Below are positions 43,901 through 54,972 of a stretch of DNA of 64,000 bases, one piece after another. The first letter of the stretch is position 1, and each line of letters begins with the position of its first letter. The notes beneath the pieces are model-generated. The model saw nothing but the letters and a program-made list of their open reading frames with translations. It had not been told where the DNA came from and did no database searches. This DNA comes from Parasponia andersonii. Lineage: Eukaryota; Streptophyta; Magnoliopsida; Rosales; Cannabaceae. The position numbers were made by a program, and so were the translations under genes. The stretch lies in contig JXTB01000808.1 of NCBI GenBank assembly GCA_002914805.1, positions 1-64,000 on the forward strand. The letters run 5' to 3'.

Positions 43901-45176
43901 GTGAGAAAGTGGAAAAGACATGTAATATATATTTATATATATACGTATAGAATGAAAAGAGAAAATAGAAGAAGGAGCTTAGCTCAAGAATGTTTGTCCG
44001 AGGAGTAGATCAGATCTAAGGTTGTTGCATGCATGAAAATAGGCTGATCATATGATGAAATATGAGAAACAGTACTTGTTGATTGCTAGTATGATATTAA
44101 AATGATGATGTGAGACTGGCGTAATGAAATTAGGCACCAAAACTGGAATATAAGATGTGAAATGGAGATAGAGGGAGATAGAGGGAAAGTGGAAAAGAGA
44201 AGTGTTATGAAATGGAGAGAGGGGGCATTAGGTCCTAAGGGATAAAGGGGTTGCATAGGAGGGTAGTTTTGTTCTATAGGGCTTTATTAAGATGTTGTGT
44301 TTGGTCTTTTTGTATTAACAGAAGCTTGGGTTATAGATATAGATACAGAACACAAAAGTAAACAGGAAAATAAAGTTCAAGGATATTCGAGAGAAGCAGA
44401 TTTAGAAATGTTTTAATGCCATTTTCTCCTTTTTCATGAGGAAATAAAGAACAAAACTAAGCTTTACCTCATTGTACCTGGACTGCATCTGTTTTTAAAG
44501 AAATTAGGAATCAGAAACTAGCTTGTTATGGTGTCGTTTATTGTCGTCAATTGGCAATTGCTACATACGTACCGCTTGTTTACATGTTTTTATGTATTAT
44601 ACCATTCACTTCATGATGTAGCAAGAGTGAGAATTTAGAAAAGAGTAGAGAAAGGAGAGAAGGTGTTTGTGGTAATTTTTGAACTCTGAAAGTATATGTT
44701 TACTTGTATGTTACGCAAAGATTAGAATAACATAACATAACTTAGCATAAAACTCTAGGATATATGATTTAGATAGATAATTAGAACAACTAGACAACAT
44801 ATAAACAATTTGGGAACTGAAGGAATTAGCACAAATATAGGGGCTAAAAGTTAAATACAACAGTAAATAAAGAGTAAACTAATATTCTAGAAAAATTCAA
44901 CAGAAAAAAAAAACCTCCACAAACATAGTGAATGGGTCTTTGAATGGCTCAATCTTCACAAAGTTCTTCAGATGCAATGAAAATTTGAAAATCACGTGCT
45001 TGTAACTTAATGATGGTTTCAATAATGGAAATGTTGCTCTAATCAGTGGTTGACCAAAGACGTGATTTACCATTGAAACGAGCTTAATTGAATACATTAG
45101 GCACGAAACTCTACTAACTATACTAAATATGTGTACCTTCGTATAATATGATCTGCGGTCTATTTAAAAAAGCATG

Positions 45177-45228
<52 letters not shown>

Positions 45229-47242
45229 AAAAGAGAAAATAGAAGAAGGAACTTAGCTCAAGAATGTTTGTCCGAGGAGTAGATCAGATCCAAAGTTGTT
45301 GCATGCATGAAAATAGGCTGATCACATGATGAAATATGAAAAACAGTACTTGTTGATTGCTGGTATGATATTAACATGATGATGTGAGACTGGCGTAATG
45401 AAATTAGGCACCAAAACTGGTATATAAGATGTTTAGGGAGTATATTTAGGCTGTCGGATGAAGGAATTTTGAGTGTATAAGTGGCTGTCAATTTCTGGAG
45501 GAATAAGAAACTAGAGAGAAGAATGCAGAGATTTAGAGCAGAGAATAAGCTGAAAAGGAAGGACACAAAGTTCTGCCCTTGCAGAGGGAATTTCAATTCC
45601 CTTTATAGTATTAAGCAGTAATTATTGCAGCAGGGAGACAGGAGAACATTCTGCAATGATTAAGGTGAGACAGCCTTGTCAAGTGGCAAGCTGTTTCTTC
45701 TTAGTTTGCTGAAAACTAGTTACTGCAGCCGGTTTTTCATAAAACCAGCTGCAGAAATCTCTCTCAAATTGCTAAATAATCCCTTGAATTTTGCAAATTC
45801 TCTTGGGACTCACTCCGCCATTGACACCAGACACCTAAACGGTTTCAACCTAAAACCGTGTTCCAAAACAACGAAACTAGCTAGGTTTATTCTAGCCGAG
45901 TCTGCATGAAACAGTAACTCAAAACTCCCTCAATTTTGCATGCAAGACCTCATTTTAACACCCTTAGAAAATCTTCACATAATAGGATAATAATACCTCA
46001 ATTCTGGACAAATGGCAGCTTCTGAAACATCATCATACAGCCATATCAACTTTGTTTTTGGACTTTAATATTTTATCTTAGCAGCAAATAAAACTAATCC
46101 ATTTTTGAATATAAATTAGGACTTGACCCGGGAACAGGAGGAGAGAGATGTATAGAGGAGAGAAGAATTTAGATAGAAAATAGAAGACAAGTAGAAGAGA
46201 AAGAGAACAATTACAGAGGAGTCTGAATAGTTTGTAATGCCATTAATCAAATATGAAAAACAATGAACGTAGAGAAGCTTATTTATTGATAAGTTCTTGA
46301 ACTATTCTAGGAAACTAACAGAGTTCTAGAAACAATCATAAAAATGAAACATTAAACTAGTTAACTCAAAACTTAATAAAGCTGAATAATTAAGTAAAAC
46401 ATAATAATAATCCTAAAGGCATCCTAACTACTACTACTACTACTACTACTAATAATAATAATTAATCCCTATCTCTTGTTCCTCATCTTTTTATTAATTT
46501 CCACCTCTTGTTCCTCATCACTTTATCTACTTACTATTACTCGAAGTTCAATCGGTGAGATGCACATATATATATACATATATATTTTTGATAAGATACA
46601 CCTATTTGTCACCCCTGGGACTAGCTCAATTAGTTTGGGACCTAGGGTGTATGATTTAGAGGTGTGTGTAAGTGTGAAGGAGGGTCATCGGTGAGATGTA
46701 TATTGAATTTAGTTCTATGTCTGAAGGAATAATAACTAGCTTATGATGTCACACATCAAAATTCCTAGTTAGGGCTAGCTTGCATTTGGTGTTTATTAGT
46801 TTATTTGTGTGTTTCAGGACTTGAATCAGTCTTGTATTTTGAGGAGGAGCAACCAACCAACTTGGAAAGTCGCGAAAAACCCATAATCCAGTCGATGAAT
46901 GGTTCAGCACTAAAAGAGATTTCAAAAAGGGAACCCTACTTGGTTTTCTCTGTATTGTTTCTCTGTTTCAGGGTACTTCTATCCATATTCCCCAGGGTGT
47001 TATCTCGCTTTAAAGCCTTCTGGGTCTCATCCGTGCCCCACCTGAATTTGGGAATAATCAGGGAGACAAGTCAGATAATGGGGCGTGTCAGCCACATGAT
47101 AGATGTGAGCAGGTTTTGGATCAAGCTGAGACAATGCAAGACGAGGAATTTGCGTGAAGGCGCAAGGAATGCCCGGGTTTGGGCTTCCTCTCTTGCTTCT
47201 GTTTCTTTGGGTGAATCCTCATCGGCTAGATCGTCACATTGA
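37961..47242 (+). CDS. 5'-adenylylsulfate reductase-like protein (APRL5/7 type), four exons
   Basis: Exons 37961-38116, 41245-41426, 42109-42233 and 46818-47242 all have GT-AG borders and join in phase to 295 codons plus stop. The protein has a signal peptide (about 1-23), a thioredoxin-fold region with YASWCPFSRGVYPKF (Trp79, Cys80), a GIHSLPSLLLVNHTSRMRYH strand region holding the thioredoxin cis-Pro, and a membrane segment (about 195-213) followed by a tail with TRNLREGARNARVWASSLAS. This matches the Arabidopsis APRL5/APRL7 group in domain order and length (about 290-300). The motif has one cysteine, not CxxC, and there is no PAPS-reductase domain, so it is not expected to reduce sulfate; a redox or folding role in the secretory pathway is inference. 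Introns are 3128, 682 and 4584 bp. No stop or frameshift interrupts it. Confidence 0.93.
42990..43257 (+). mobile_element. Short LTR with polypurine tract inside APRL intron 3
   Basis: GGGGCAGGGGGAATTC (42991-43005) is a good polypurine tract. The sequence after it starts TGTTAGAG and ends GGTTCTATCA, giving a 252-bp TG...CA LTR with AATAAAAAGGGG as a possible TATA region. Upstream only about 30 bp of the element remain. Small LTRs of this size fit Reina-like gypsy or small copia elements. No 5-bp target duplication could be tested. Confidence 0.5.
43258..43919. other. APRL intron 3 DNA, nothing recognised
   Basis: Ordinary AT-rich intron sequence with no repeat or frame of note. Confidence 0.4.
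43920..44155. repeat. 240-bp direct repeat in intron 3, copy 1
   Basis: From TGTAATATATATTTATAT through GAATGAAAAGAGAAAATAGA and GGAGTAGATCAGATCTAAGG to CTGGAATATAAGATGT, this block is repeated at 45174-45431 with few mismatches and an expanded (AT)n in the second copy. Confidence 0.85.
45174..45431. repeat. 240-bp direct repeat in intron 3, copy 2, with expanded (AT)n
   Basis: This copy carries an (AT)n tract at about 45179-45222 absent at that length in copy 1. The flanks of the two copies differ. The - strand reading of this copy continues into a likely LTR-like region (TACTATAAAGGGAATT near 45600), so the repeat may be part of a retroelement leader. The 112-codon - strand frame at 45258-45596 is not a known protein. 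Confidence 0.85.
45432..46817 (-). other. Rest of APRL intron 3, partly LTR-like
   Basis: On the - strand TACTATAAAGGGAATT (near 45603) is a TATA-like box, followed by a GCAAGGGCAGAACTTTG leader that runs into the repeat at 45174-45431. This suggests a - strand LTR with its ends somewhere between 45430 and 46150. An (ACT)n microsatellite lies at about 46430-46450. The rest is AT-rich and unassigned. Confidence 0.35.
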
Positions 47243-47340
47243 AGCAGAAGATAATCTTGTACAAGACAGTTGAGGGTAGATTAGAGCTTATTGGTCCGAA
47301 TGTACTAATAACTTCTGCGGTGCTGTTGGGCAGGTAGTCT

Positions 47341-47347
<7 letters not shown>

Positions 47348-47394
<47 letters not shown>
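47348..47394 (+). repeat. (CT)n microsatellite downstream of APRL stop
   Basis: More than 20 CT units lie about 105 bp past the stop codon, probably in the 3' UTR. A shorter (CT)n lies at about 47566-47592, next to the MITE at 47593. Confidence 0.85.
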
Positions 47395-47399
<5 letters not shown>

Positions 47400-47592
47400 C
47401 TTATTTGTAGTGATGATAGCTGAAGCTGTTGTCCTTGTTTGAGTTGGATTTTTTAGTAAAGAAGCAAACAAGCATGTAAATTTGCAAACAGCTTTCTTTT
47501 TGTGTAAATTATTTGCCCGCTGGCGAACATCTTTACTAAACATAAGTGGAATGTGAGCATGTTAACCTCTCTCTCTCTCTCTCTCTCTCTCT

Positions 47593-47884
47593 GGCTCTGT
47601 TTGGAACCCAGAAACATGGTGGAAAAAATATTGCAAAGGAAAGGTCAAGGAAAAATAAAGCTGAAAATATTTTCCCTAAATTTTATAACTGTATTTTGTA
47701 ACTTTTTTCTTTTCTAATCAATTTATTAAACTTATATATACCAAACATTGATATCAAAATTTAATCACCCTCTTACCCTCTTTTAAGAACTTTTTCTATC
47801 CGTTTTCGTTTGAATCAAACAAGAGAAAATAGAATCTTTAAGAATTATTTTTCTTTTTCTCTCAAAATCCTGTTCAAATAGGGC
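47593..47884. mobile_element. MITE-like element with GGCYCTRTTTGRA ends
   Basis: The left end is GGCTCTGTTTGGAACCCAG and the right end read in reverse is GGCCCTATTTGAACAGGAT, an imperfect terminal inverted repeat of about 18 bp. The 292-bp interior is AT-rich and non-coding. The ends suit a PIF/Harbinger- or hAT-type MITE. It inserted next to a (CT)n tract; no target duplication is obvious. Confidence 0.5.
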
Positions 47885-47954
47885 CTATATATATATATAT
47901 GGAAAATCAGGAAAATCACTGTTGAAGATTGAATGATTAAATGTTATGTTTTTT

Positions 47955-48070
47955 GGCGAAGTGAGTTGGTTTAAGTGGTAAGAATATCTATTATTTAAAA
48001 TCTCGGTTTTAGATTCGAGTCACAAAGAGGATAATTGTGTAAATCTATTATCCTTAATAAAGTATTAAGT
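47955..48070 (+). mobile_element. Possible tRNA-derived SINE
   Basis: GTGAGTTGGTTTAAGTGGTA (from 47961) resembles an RNA polymerase III box A, and AGATTCGAGTCAC (48011-48023) a box B, at about 45-bp spacing. The order and spacing match tRNA-related SINE heads. It does not fold as an intact tRNA. The 3' end is unclear; a T-rich tract lies at about 48100. Confidence 0.35.
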
Positions 48071-49960
48071 AGGATGATGATTGAGTAGTAATACATATAT
48101 TTTTTTTAATTTGTAATAAGTATAAGTCATTAATTAAGTTATGTTTAAAAAAAATCATGTTTTTCTTTATTCCGTCCAAAGGTGTGGAGTTGGCGTATTA
48201 AGATGAATGAATATTTACAGTGACTCGTTTTTAACATCGTATACAAATAAAGTGCCAGTTTTTAACTCCCGGTTTCTTGCGTCTGTAGACTTGGCAGGAT
48301 GTTTCTTCCTCTGTTTTTTTCTTTTTTAATTAAATAAAAAGAAAAGTCGGCAAAATGTTTTATAACCATGGAAAGCTTGTTTTTGTACTCTACTCTTTTA
48401 TTGGTATTTAATGCGTAGAGGCTGCAATTAAAGTGTTAGGATAATAACATAAAAACCACTAAGATTTGTAGTCGAAGTTACAGCTTTTAATATATTATTT
48501 GGATAATATATTTAATATGTTAAATGACATTTTTTTTTGTCATATATTAAAGTTAAAGTAAATATGGAAATTAAATTTTTGTTAAATCTACAAAATTAAA
48601 TTTTCATCAAATCCAAAAATAAAATCGTTTCATATTTCTTTGAACTTCTTACCAGAGAAGTTATATGTGTAGCCTTTTTTATTATGGAAGAGCTTTCAAA
48701 GTCACAAATATTTTTTGATATTTCACTCAAACAGTTTCAGAAATTCCTAAGGAAGCCAAAAGTATAATTCATGTTGGCTAAAGTAATTCTGTTTACAAGC
48801 TAGATGAACCCTTTCTTTTTCTTGGGGTGTAAACTTGCAATGTGAAGTGATGTACAGGTTAGTCTTTAAATTTGAGAAGGGTGTTTTGCTGTACAAGGAG
48901 CCAAAAATTTTATTGAATGACAAATGTGTACGATACATTCATTCATGCGTGCTTCATATCTGGCCATGCAATTTTGGTAGTAGTTCTCATAAACAAACAA
49001 GACCATCTTAATGTATATATTTATATTTTAAAAGATTAGATATCCTTTTTTTTTCTTTTTCTTTTCATCAAGTAATTTCTGATACTTGCTAGTGTCTTTT
49101 TTTTTTTTTTTTTTTTTAATTTTAATTACACTGGTGCTTGCTAATATTATTCCTTAAAGACTTGCAAAAAGACAGGGAGAGAGGTTAATTTACATATAGC
49201 AATTGGTTAGATACAAAAACATATATAGATGTATATTGAACTATTTTTTTAACCATGGATCTTGATTTGATTTCCCGGACAAAGCAGATTTTGATTTGTC
49301 CCTAATATTTGGATCTAATAGGCAAATTATACAAACGACTTTTCCTGCTAAAAAGATTTTGATGGCTTTTTTTTTTTTTTTTTTTAAATTTCAAAAATGA
49401 TTTTTGATTGCTCCGTGGGTTTTCCAATACGGTTGAACTCCTCTACCATTTTTTTTGTTTATGTTTTTTTTTTGCCCTTTCGTAATAAAAAATGATTCAT
49501 AGTATCAAATTAGAGATTATATAGAGCACATAAAAAGCCAGAAGATGTAAGGAATATTCATTAAAAATATTTTGTCAGAAAAAGGAAAAATAAAACGAAT
49601 AAAGATACTAGTTTCCTTTTTCTTCTTTTAACAAACCTACCCCATCATTGTCATTCCAAGCAAACTCTTACAAGCAACCCCAAACAAATCCTTCTCCTTT
49701 TTTCCTCTTAAGAGTGATACTAACAAAGGAATCTCTCTTTCTCTCTTCCAAAAAAGTGTTCATATCACACACCAAGAGACAGAACCTTTGAGTAATTTTA
49801 CATTAGACAATCCCCTAAACAACTAATTATCCTTCCCTTTATCTAAAGTTATAGCTATATTAGTACACTAATCGAACTTGAAATAATTTTTTTTTTAATA
49901 AAAAAAAGTTAAAAGCATTATTATTAATAATATTGAATGGCAAAAGCAAAATGCTGGAGG
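48071..49960. other. Intergenic DNA between APRL and DUF6821 genes
   Basis: AT-rich with T tracts at about 49099-49117 and 49369-49384. The 63-codon frame on the - strand (48747-48938) has no recognisable domain. No gene is supported. Confidence 0.5.
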
Positions 49961-49978
49961 CCCATCAATGAGGGCCAG

Positions 49979-50031
49979 TTCAATTCAATTCAATTCAATT
50001 CTCTTCTCCTCCTCTCCAAGGTGGGCCCCAC
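49979..50031. promoter_or_regulatory. AATTC pentamer tract and TCP-type palindrome upstream of the DUF6821 gene
   Basis: CAATT is repeated head to tail from about 49979 to 50000. The palindrome-like GTGGGCCCCAC at 50021-50031 fits the GTGGGNCCCAC consensus bound by class I TCP factors. A TATA-like TATTTAAA at 50258-50265 lies 39 bp before the start codon, which would leave a very short leader. Regulatory use is inferred. Confidence 0.4.
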
Positions 50032-50303
50032 CTAAACTGGACCATCTTTCCCTTAATTTGTCACTTTTTGAGGATTAGATAAGAACCCCCAGACCCATGT
50101 CACATTGCACATGTCCTTCCTTGCAAATGGGGTTCTTTCAGTCTTCACTCCAGAGAGCAAGAGGACACACCCATGAGTTCAACACCATGAAAGCCACCTT
50201 CTTTGATTCAATTATTTGAAAAACCCAAAACCCTTTCAAATTCCCATTTAATTCGGCTATTTAAACCCCTCTCTTTGATCATCACCACCGACCATTTCCA
50301 TCA

Positions 50304-51607
50304 ATGGCTCATAAGGAACTGGATCTTGATGATGGGTGGGAGCTCATCCCAGACGATGGGTTTCTGGGTTACCATGACGATGGTGAGAAGAAAATTTTGT
50401 ACAGAAAGTGGAGTGGTTCCGACTCTGATGGCCTTATGAACGATTATTTCAAGCACCCATTAGCAAATAATTCCCGGATAGTGAGAGAAAATCCGGGGAA
50501 TCGAGCTCCTCAAAGGGTGCCGAGTCAACTCGTTCCTGTACCGATTCCGATTCATCTGAATCCAACAACAACAACAACAACAACAACAACAAGGACACGT
50601 GGCGAAAACCCAGATGCTGAAGATGTAGTAGTACCACCACCACCACCAATTGAGGCTGATCAGGACTCAGTCTCCAAAGTTTTCTTCAAGAAAATGAAGG
50701 AAAATGAATTCGTCGACATGAAAATGGACTCAACAAGTCCGAAGTCCCCTTCTACAAGAGGAGGTTTCATGCCTCCTCAAATTGATGCTGCTGTGTTTAA
50801 CTTCGATGACAAAGTTGAGGCCATGCCCATGGTGGATAATATGAGCTCTCCAAGAGTGGTAAACGCGAAAAACATTTCTATTAGTGAGTTAGAGGCGGAC
50901 ACTAGTGATGATGGGCTTAACATATGGAAGTTCGGCCTTACTGGGATTGGAGCTATTTGCTCCTTTGGTCTTGCTGCTGCTACTATTTGCATTCTCTTCT
51001 TTGGTAGCCACCACCGAAACAAAAACCATTTCCAGAACCAGAAGATCCGGTTTCAGATCTACAATGATGACAAGGTCAGAAAAGTCTCTCTCTTTTTACT
51101 CTTTATTTTCATGTTATTTTCCAAATTTGATGAATGGCCAATTGGGCTTTTCCCCTTGAATGTTAGTTTTTACCATAATTTGTTGACCATTTGGCTATGA
51201 TTTTCAAGTTTCTAATTCATAGATATGTGCTAGGATGCCAAAGGAGTTATATGCAAGTTATGATTACTAATTCGTAATGCACCATAATGAAAGTGAAAAT
51301 AAGTCTGTTTTATCGTTTATTCATGTATTTACTTGCACATTTAGGACACATTTTGGTGAATATTTCTAGTAAAAATGCATATAATGGTGAGGCAAAGTAA
51401 ACAAACTAGTCTTTGATGTCAGTACCAATTTAGTTCGAACTGAAGATGTTAGGATTGTTGTGGTGAATTTACCCAAGATTTGGTATGCAGAGGATTAAGC
51501 AAGTGGTACACCAGGCTACCAAACTGAACGAGGCAATGTCTGCAGTTAGAGGTTTGCCTCTGACCAGAGCTCATGTCACCTATGGAGGTTACTATGAAGG
51601 TCTTTAA
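50304..51607 (+). CDS. DUF6821-type plant membrane protein, two exons
   Basis: Exon 1 is 50304-51074 (257 codons, donor AAG/GTCAGA) and exon 2 is 51491-51607 (38 codons plus stop, acceptor ATGCAG), both in phase 0, giving 295 residues. The N-terminus starts MAHKELDLDDGWELIPDDGF, the hallmark opening of a plant-only family I know as DUF6821. The middle is low complexity (poly-Thr from an ACA microsatellite at about 50563-50592, a PPPPP run). One membrane segment lies at about 211-234 (GLTGIGAICSFGLAAATICI). The conserved C-terminal tail in exon 2 is IKQVVHQATKLNEAMSAVRG, then LPLTRAHVTYGGYYEGL. The function of the family is not known to me. Without the splice the first frame runs on 41 codons into intron, ending without this tail. 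Confidence 0.88.
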
Positions 51608-53620
51608 GAAGAGTCTTGAAGAGAAATGGTGGCAAGTTTCTTGGAGTTTGAGAATAAGGAGATGATGAATTTGCTATGCCTATTTTACTACATGCAAACA
51701 TATATATAATTAAGGTCTTTGTCAGTGTTGTACATAGTTTTGTATGTGTTACTTGTATAGATTCTCAGTACTGCTTGTATTATTGGTTCCTTAGCTCTCC
51801 TTCAAGTACAGCTTCTTCAGGTACCAGTTATTATAACTCAATAGTTTAGTTTTATCCATTTGGAGCACAAAATGGTTTGAAACTTTTGTACTTGTGGGAT
51901 CTGGCAGTGGCAGGAAAATGACTGATAAATGCATCCTTTGCAAGAATAGTAATTAAAAATCAGGGATTAAATTTTCCCATTTTAAAGAACCATACTACTA
52001 TAGTTCATAAGGTCAACTCCATTAAATTCCATTTTCATATAAATGTTTCTTATATAATGTAATCAAGAGGATTTAATTATAGATTTGCTTTCGAAAAATG
52101 AAAAAAAAAAAAAAAAAATCTCTAGATTATCTCTTAGTTTACAGATGAACTTTAATTCTTGTGGCTAGGGTGGGTACAAACACATTATAACATATTAATT
52201 AATTATCAAGTCCCACCCAATTGAAGTCAACTTCATTAATTTTTCCTATTTTGCGTGATTTAAGTCATCAAGAACACTCATCTTTTTCTTTAGGAAAAAG
52301 TGAAAGAGAAACAAAAATGACGGGTGCCCGATTGCTAACTTTTCTTTTCTTTTTTTTCCTTCTGTTTTCTAATGGGAACCTTTTATTTTAGGTATAGGAA
52401 ATTATTAGAAGACTATTCAGATTTGGATGAATGTTTACTACTTTGCATTTTTCATCTTCTATGCTAAGTAGATTTCAGTGACCTTTGAATCGAGTGAAAA
52501 CACCTTTGAATATATACTTCTAGACGAAGAAGAGATATTTTTTCTTAGAAGCAATGAGAGAGAAAATGACTAGAATGATTGAACAGCATAACCATCCAAA
52601 TGAATGATATTAATTGAGTCATAGTAGTGAAACCCAATTTCTGGATTGAGACCAATAAGAATTCCGAGCACTGCCCAATCGTCAAATTTGGTGACCTGTA
52701 ATCATGATTTGACATCTCTCTTCGGAATGGAACTTTGTGTTGGGTACCATGTATTATTGGGGCAACCTTCAAGGCTATTTGGCACCAAATTGAGTTGGCC
52801 ACGCAGACGACTTTTCAGAAACTCTCTTTTTTTTTTTTCTTTTTTTCTTTCTTTTTCAAGAAGAGAAAAATATCTTGTTTGTAATACAGTAGGCACATTG
52901 GTTCATGACTGAAATCACTCCAACCAAAGTTTTCTTTCTAGCTTTACTCAAAATTTTCTTTTGTTTTTCTTTGAGTCTGTACTTTGAACGTATGCCGGTC
53001 ACTTTGATTGATGACAGCTACCAATTACCACCTGCCTTTTACGTGCACCATGCAACTATTATCTTCTACTTAATGAGGTCTTGTGTCAAAAGCTAACCAA
53101 TGTGTGCTCATTGGGAGAACCTGTACAAAACGATAATTTTTTTTTTTTTTTTGGAAGGCAACAAAACTATAAATTTAGATTAAAAAACAGATGGTTAAAA
53201 AGTCACGAAAAAAAAAAAGGCTATGTGCAACTAACTCTACGTTTCAAGCCAAAAAAAAAAAAAAAAAAAAACTAACTCTACCTGATAATTAACTGTAACT
53301 AACGTGTTTTCTTTAAATTTAAGTGGAAAAGAACAGGATAAATTAAGGTTAAAAGAAAATGAGGCAAGTTGCAAACAAAAATTCCATCTTTGGCACATTC
53401 TGCATTGGGAATTAACTTACACCTAAGGGGGTTTATTAAATTTTTTTGATAAAAAATAAGATTTACTCATTAATATTTTCAAAATTAACTCGAATTGCTA
53501 TGTTACATATGCAAAATTATTTGGATATTTTACTTCTTTAACAAACTTCAAACTACTTTAGCCACCACCATCAATCTAGATTCTGACCCCGACAGTGGTG
53601 CTTCTGCTTGATTAGGGTCA
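51608..53620. other. DUF6821 3' UTR and downstream intergenic DNA
   Basis: About 51608-51900 is probably 3' UTR. Beyond this are A or T tracts (52100-52117, 52826-52837, 53139-53152, 53251-53270) and small frames (52545-52802 on -, 52646-53275 on +) with no recognisable domain. No gene is supported. Confidence 0.45.
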
Positions 53621-53626
53621 AAAAAT

Positions 53627-53920
53627 TTCGATCGTGGTCGAATTTGTTCGGCCACATTTCCCGATTGTTCCGATCGTTTTTCAAGTAGTAGCCGGAAAAT
53701 TTCGACTCTAGTCAAACATTTTCGACTGGGGTCGAACCACCGTTCGACCGTAGTCGAATAATTCGATTGGGGTTAAAACCACCGGTCAAAATTTTCGACT
53801 AGTATTCGACAGTAGTCAAAAAATATCAATCTCAGTTGAAGATAGTCAGGCGTCTTCCTAACACTGCCTTCGTCACTTTTGAATTTTTCGACTTAGTCAA
53901 AAATTTTCGATTTGGGTAAG
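53627..53920. repeat. Array of degenerate 16-bp palindromes (TTCGAC-N4-GTCGAA type)
   Basis: At 53627, 53701, 53721, 53743, 53762, 53794, 53805, 53825, 53887 and 53906 the sequence follows TTCGAYYNNRGTYRAA, an interrupted palindrome; for example TTCGACTGGGGTCGAA (53721) and TTCGACCGTAGTCGAA (53743). Spacings vary between about 11 and 74 bp, so this is not a simple tandem repeat. It may be subterminal repeats of a transposon or a binding-site cluster. No coding frame is present. Confidence 0.7.
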
Positions 53921-54900
53921 TCACGGGTAATTTTGGAACTCCGAAATATTCGCTAAATGACATGACAATAAAAGTCTTATTTTTATAAATAGTTTATAAG
54001 TTGTCTCTTTTTTCATCACACATTTTATAAGAGGGCCAAAATTGATAATCTCCCTTTAGTATTTAGATCCCTAACATTCAAAATTTTGGCATTTAAATCC
54101 AAAACCTCACAGAATAGTGGTATATGTTAGTCAAGGCCCCCCACTATTTTTTTTTGAAAATTTATATGAATGTAGTAAATTTTTTCATAATTTGAGTTTT
54201 GCCCCCACTAAATAAAGAATATAAAATGTATGCCCTACCTTATATAGTCCATTTTCTAATAAAAATATCTTTTAAGCCCAAATGTTATGTGTGCAAAAAA
54301 ATAAAAAATAATTTAAAAAAAATCTAATATTACAAAGATGATAAATAGAAATAAACAATATTAAAATTATTTTTTGCTCCCACCCTATTTTTTCAGAAGA
54401 TTCCTTATGAAAATTGTGAAGTTTAGTGTAATTTTTCACACATCTTTGTAAGAAAATTATTTCTTGTATTATTATTTGAGTTCGAGATTTTTATCTTGAT
54501 TATTTCTATGAAAAAAAATCTCATAGTGAAGTTAGCTTTTGGCCCCGGCCCTGCCCAACCATATATATATATATATATATATATAATGTATAATATAACA
54601 TGATATTATTTCATTGGAAAGTAATACTAGTATATTGATATGCAACGTATTGAGGGTGATTTAGTGGTTTATAGCGCAAAGGGAGTTCTTCATCGACTAG
54701 CTCTTTTGGTACGCATATGATTCCATTGTTAAAGACAAATAACAAGACATAGTATCTCACCTTGCTTCCGCTCACACTGCTAGTCCTTAAGCTGATCAAA
54801 TATCTGCCACGTGCTTCTCACATATATAGATTTCAATGGGTAATCAACTAATAATTGACAAATTAAAAAAAAAAAAAGAAAAAAAAAAAGAAAAGAACTA
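53921..54900. other. AT-rich intergenic DNA, no gene seen
   Basis: Phrases such as GCCCCCCACTATTTTTTTTT (54136), TTTTGCCCCCACTAAATA and TTTTGGCCCCGGCCCTGCCC (54537) look like the 3' side of a decayed DNA transposon, but no transposase motif is readable. An (AT)n lies at about 54562-54585. The 62-codon frame on the - strand (54611-54799) is not recognised. Confidence 0.35.
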
Positions 54901-54972
54901 TGTGTGTAACATTTTAGTCCCTAAATTTTTTGAAATGCAACATTTTAGTCCTTCAATTACATAAATAGCTCA

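Noticed and set aside
45258..45596. 112-codon - strand frame in APRL intron 3
   Set aside because: Overlaps a 240-bp repeat and LTR-like leader; the protein has no recognisable domain.
54611..54799. 62-codon - strand frame ending VAYQYTSITFQ
   Set aside because: Looks less repetitive than its neighbours, but I could not link it to a family or find flanking exons.
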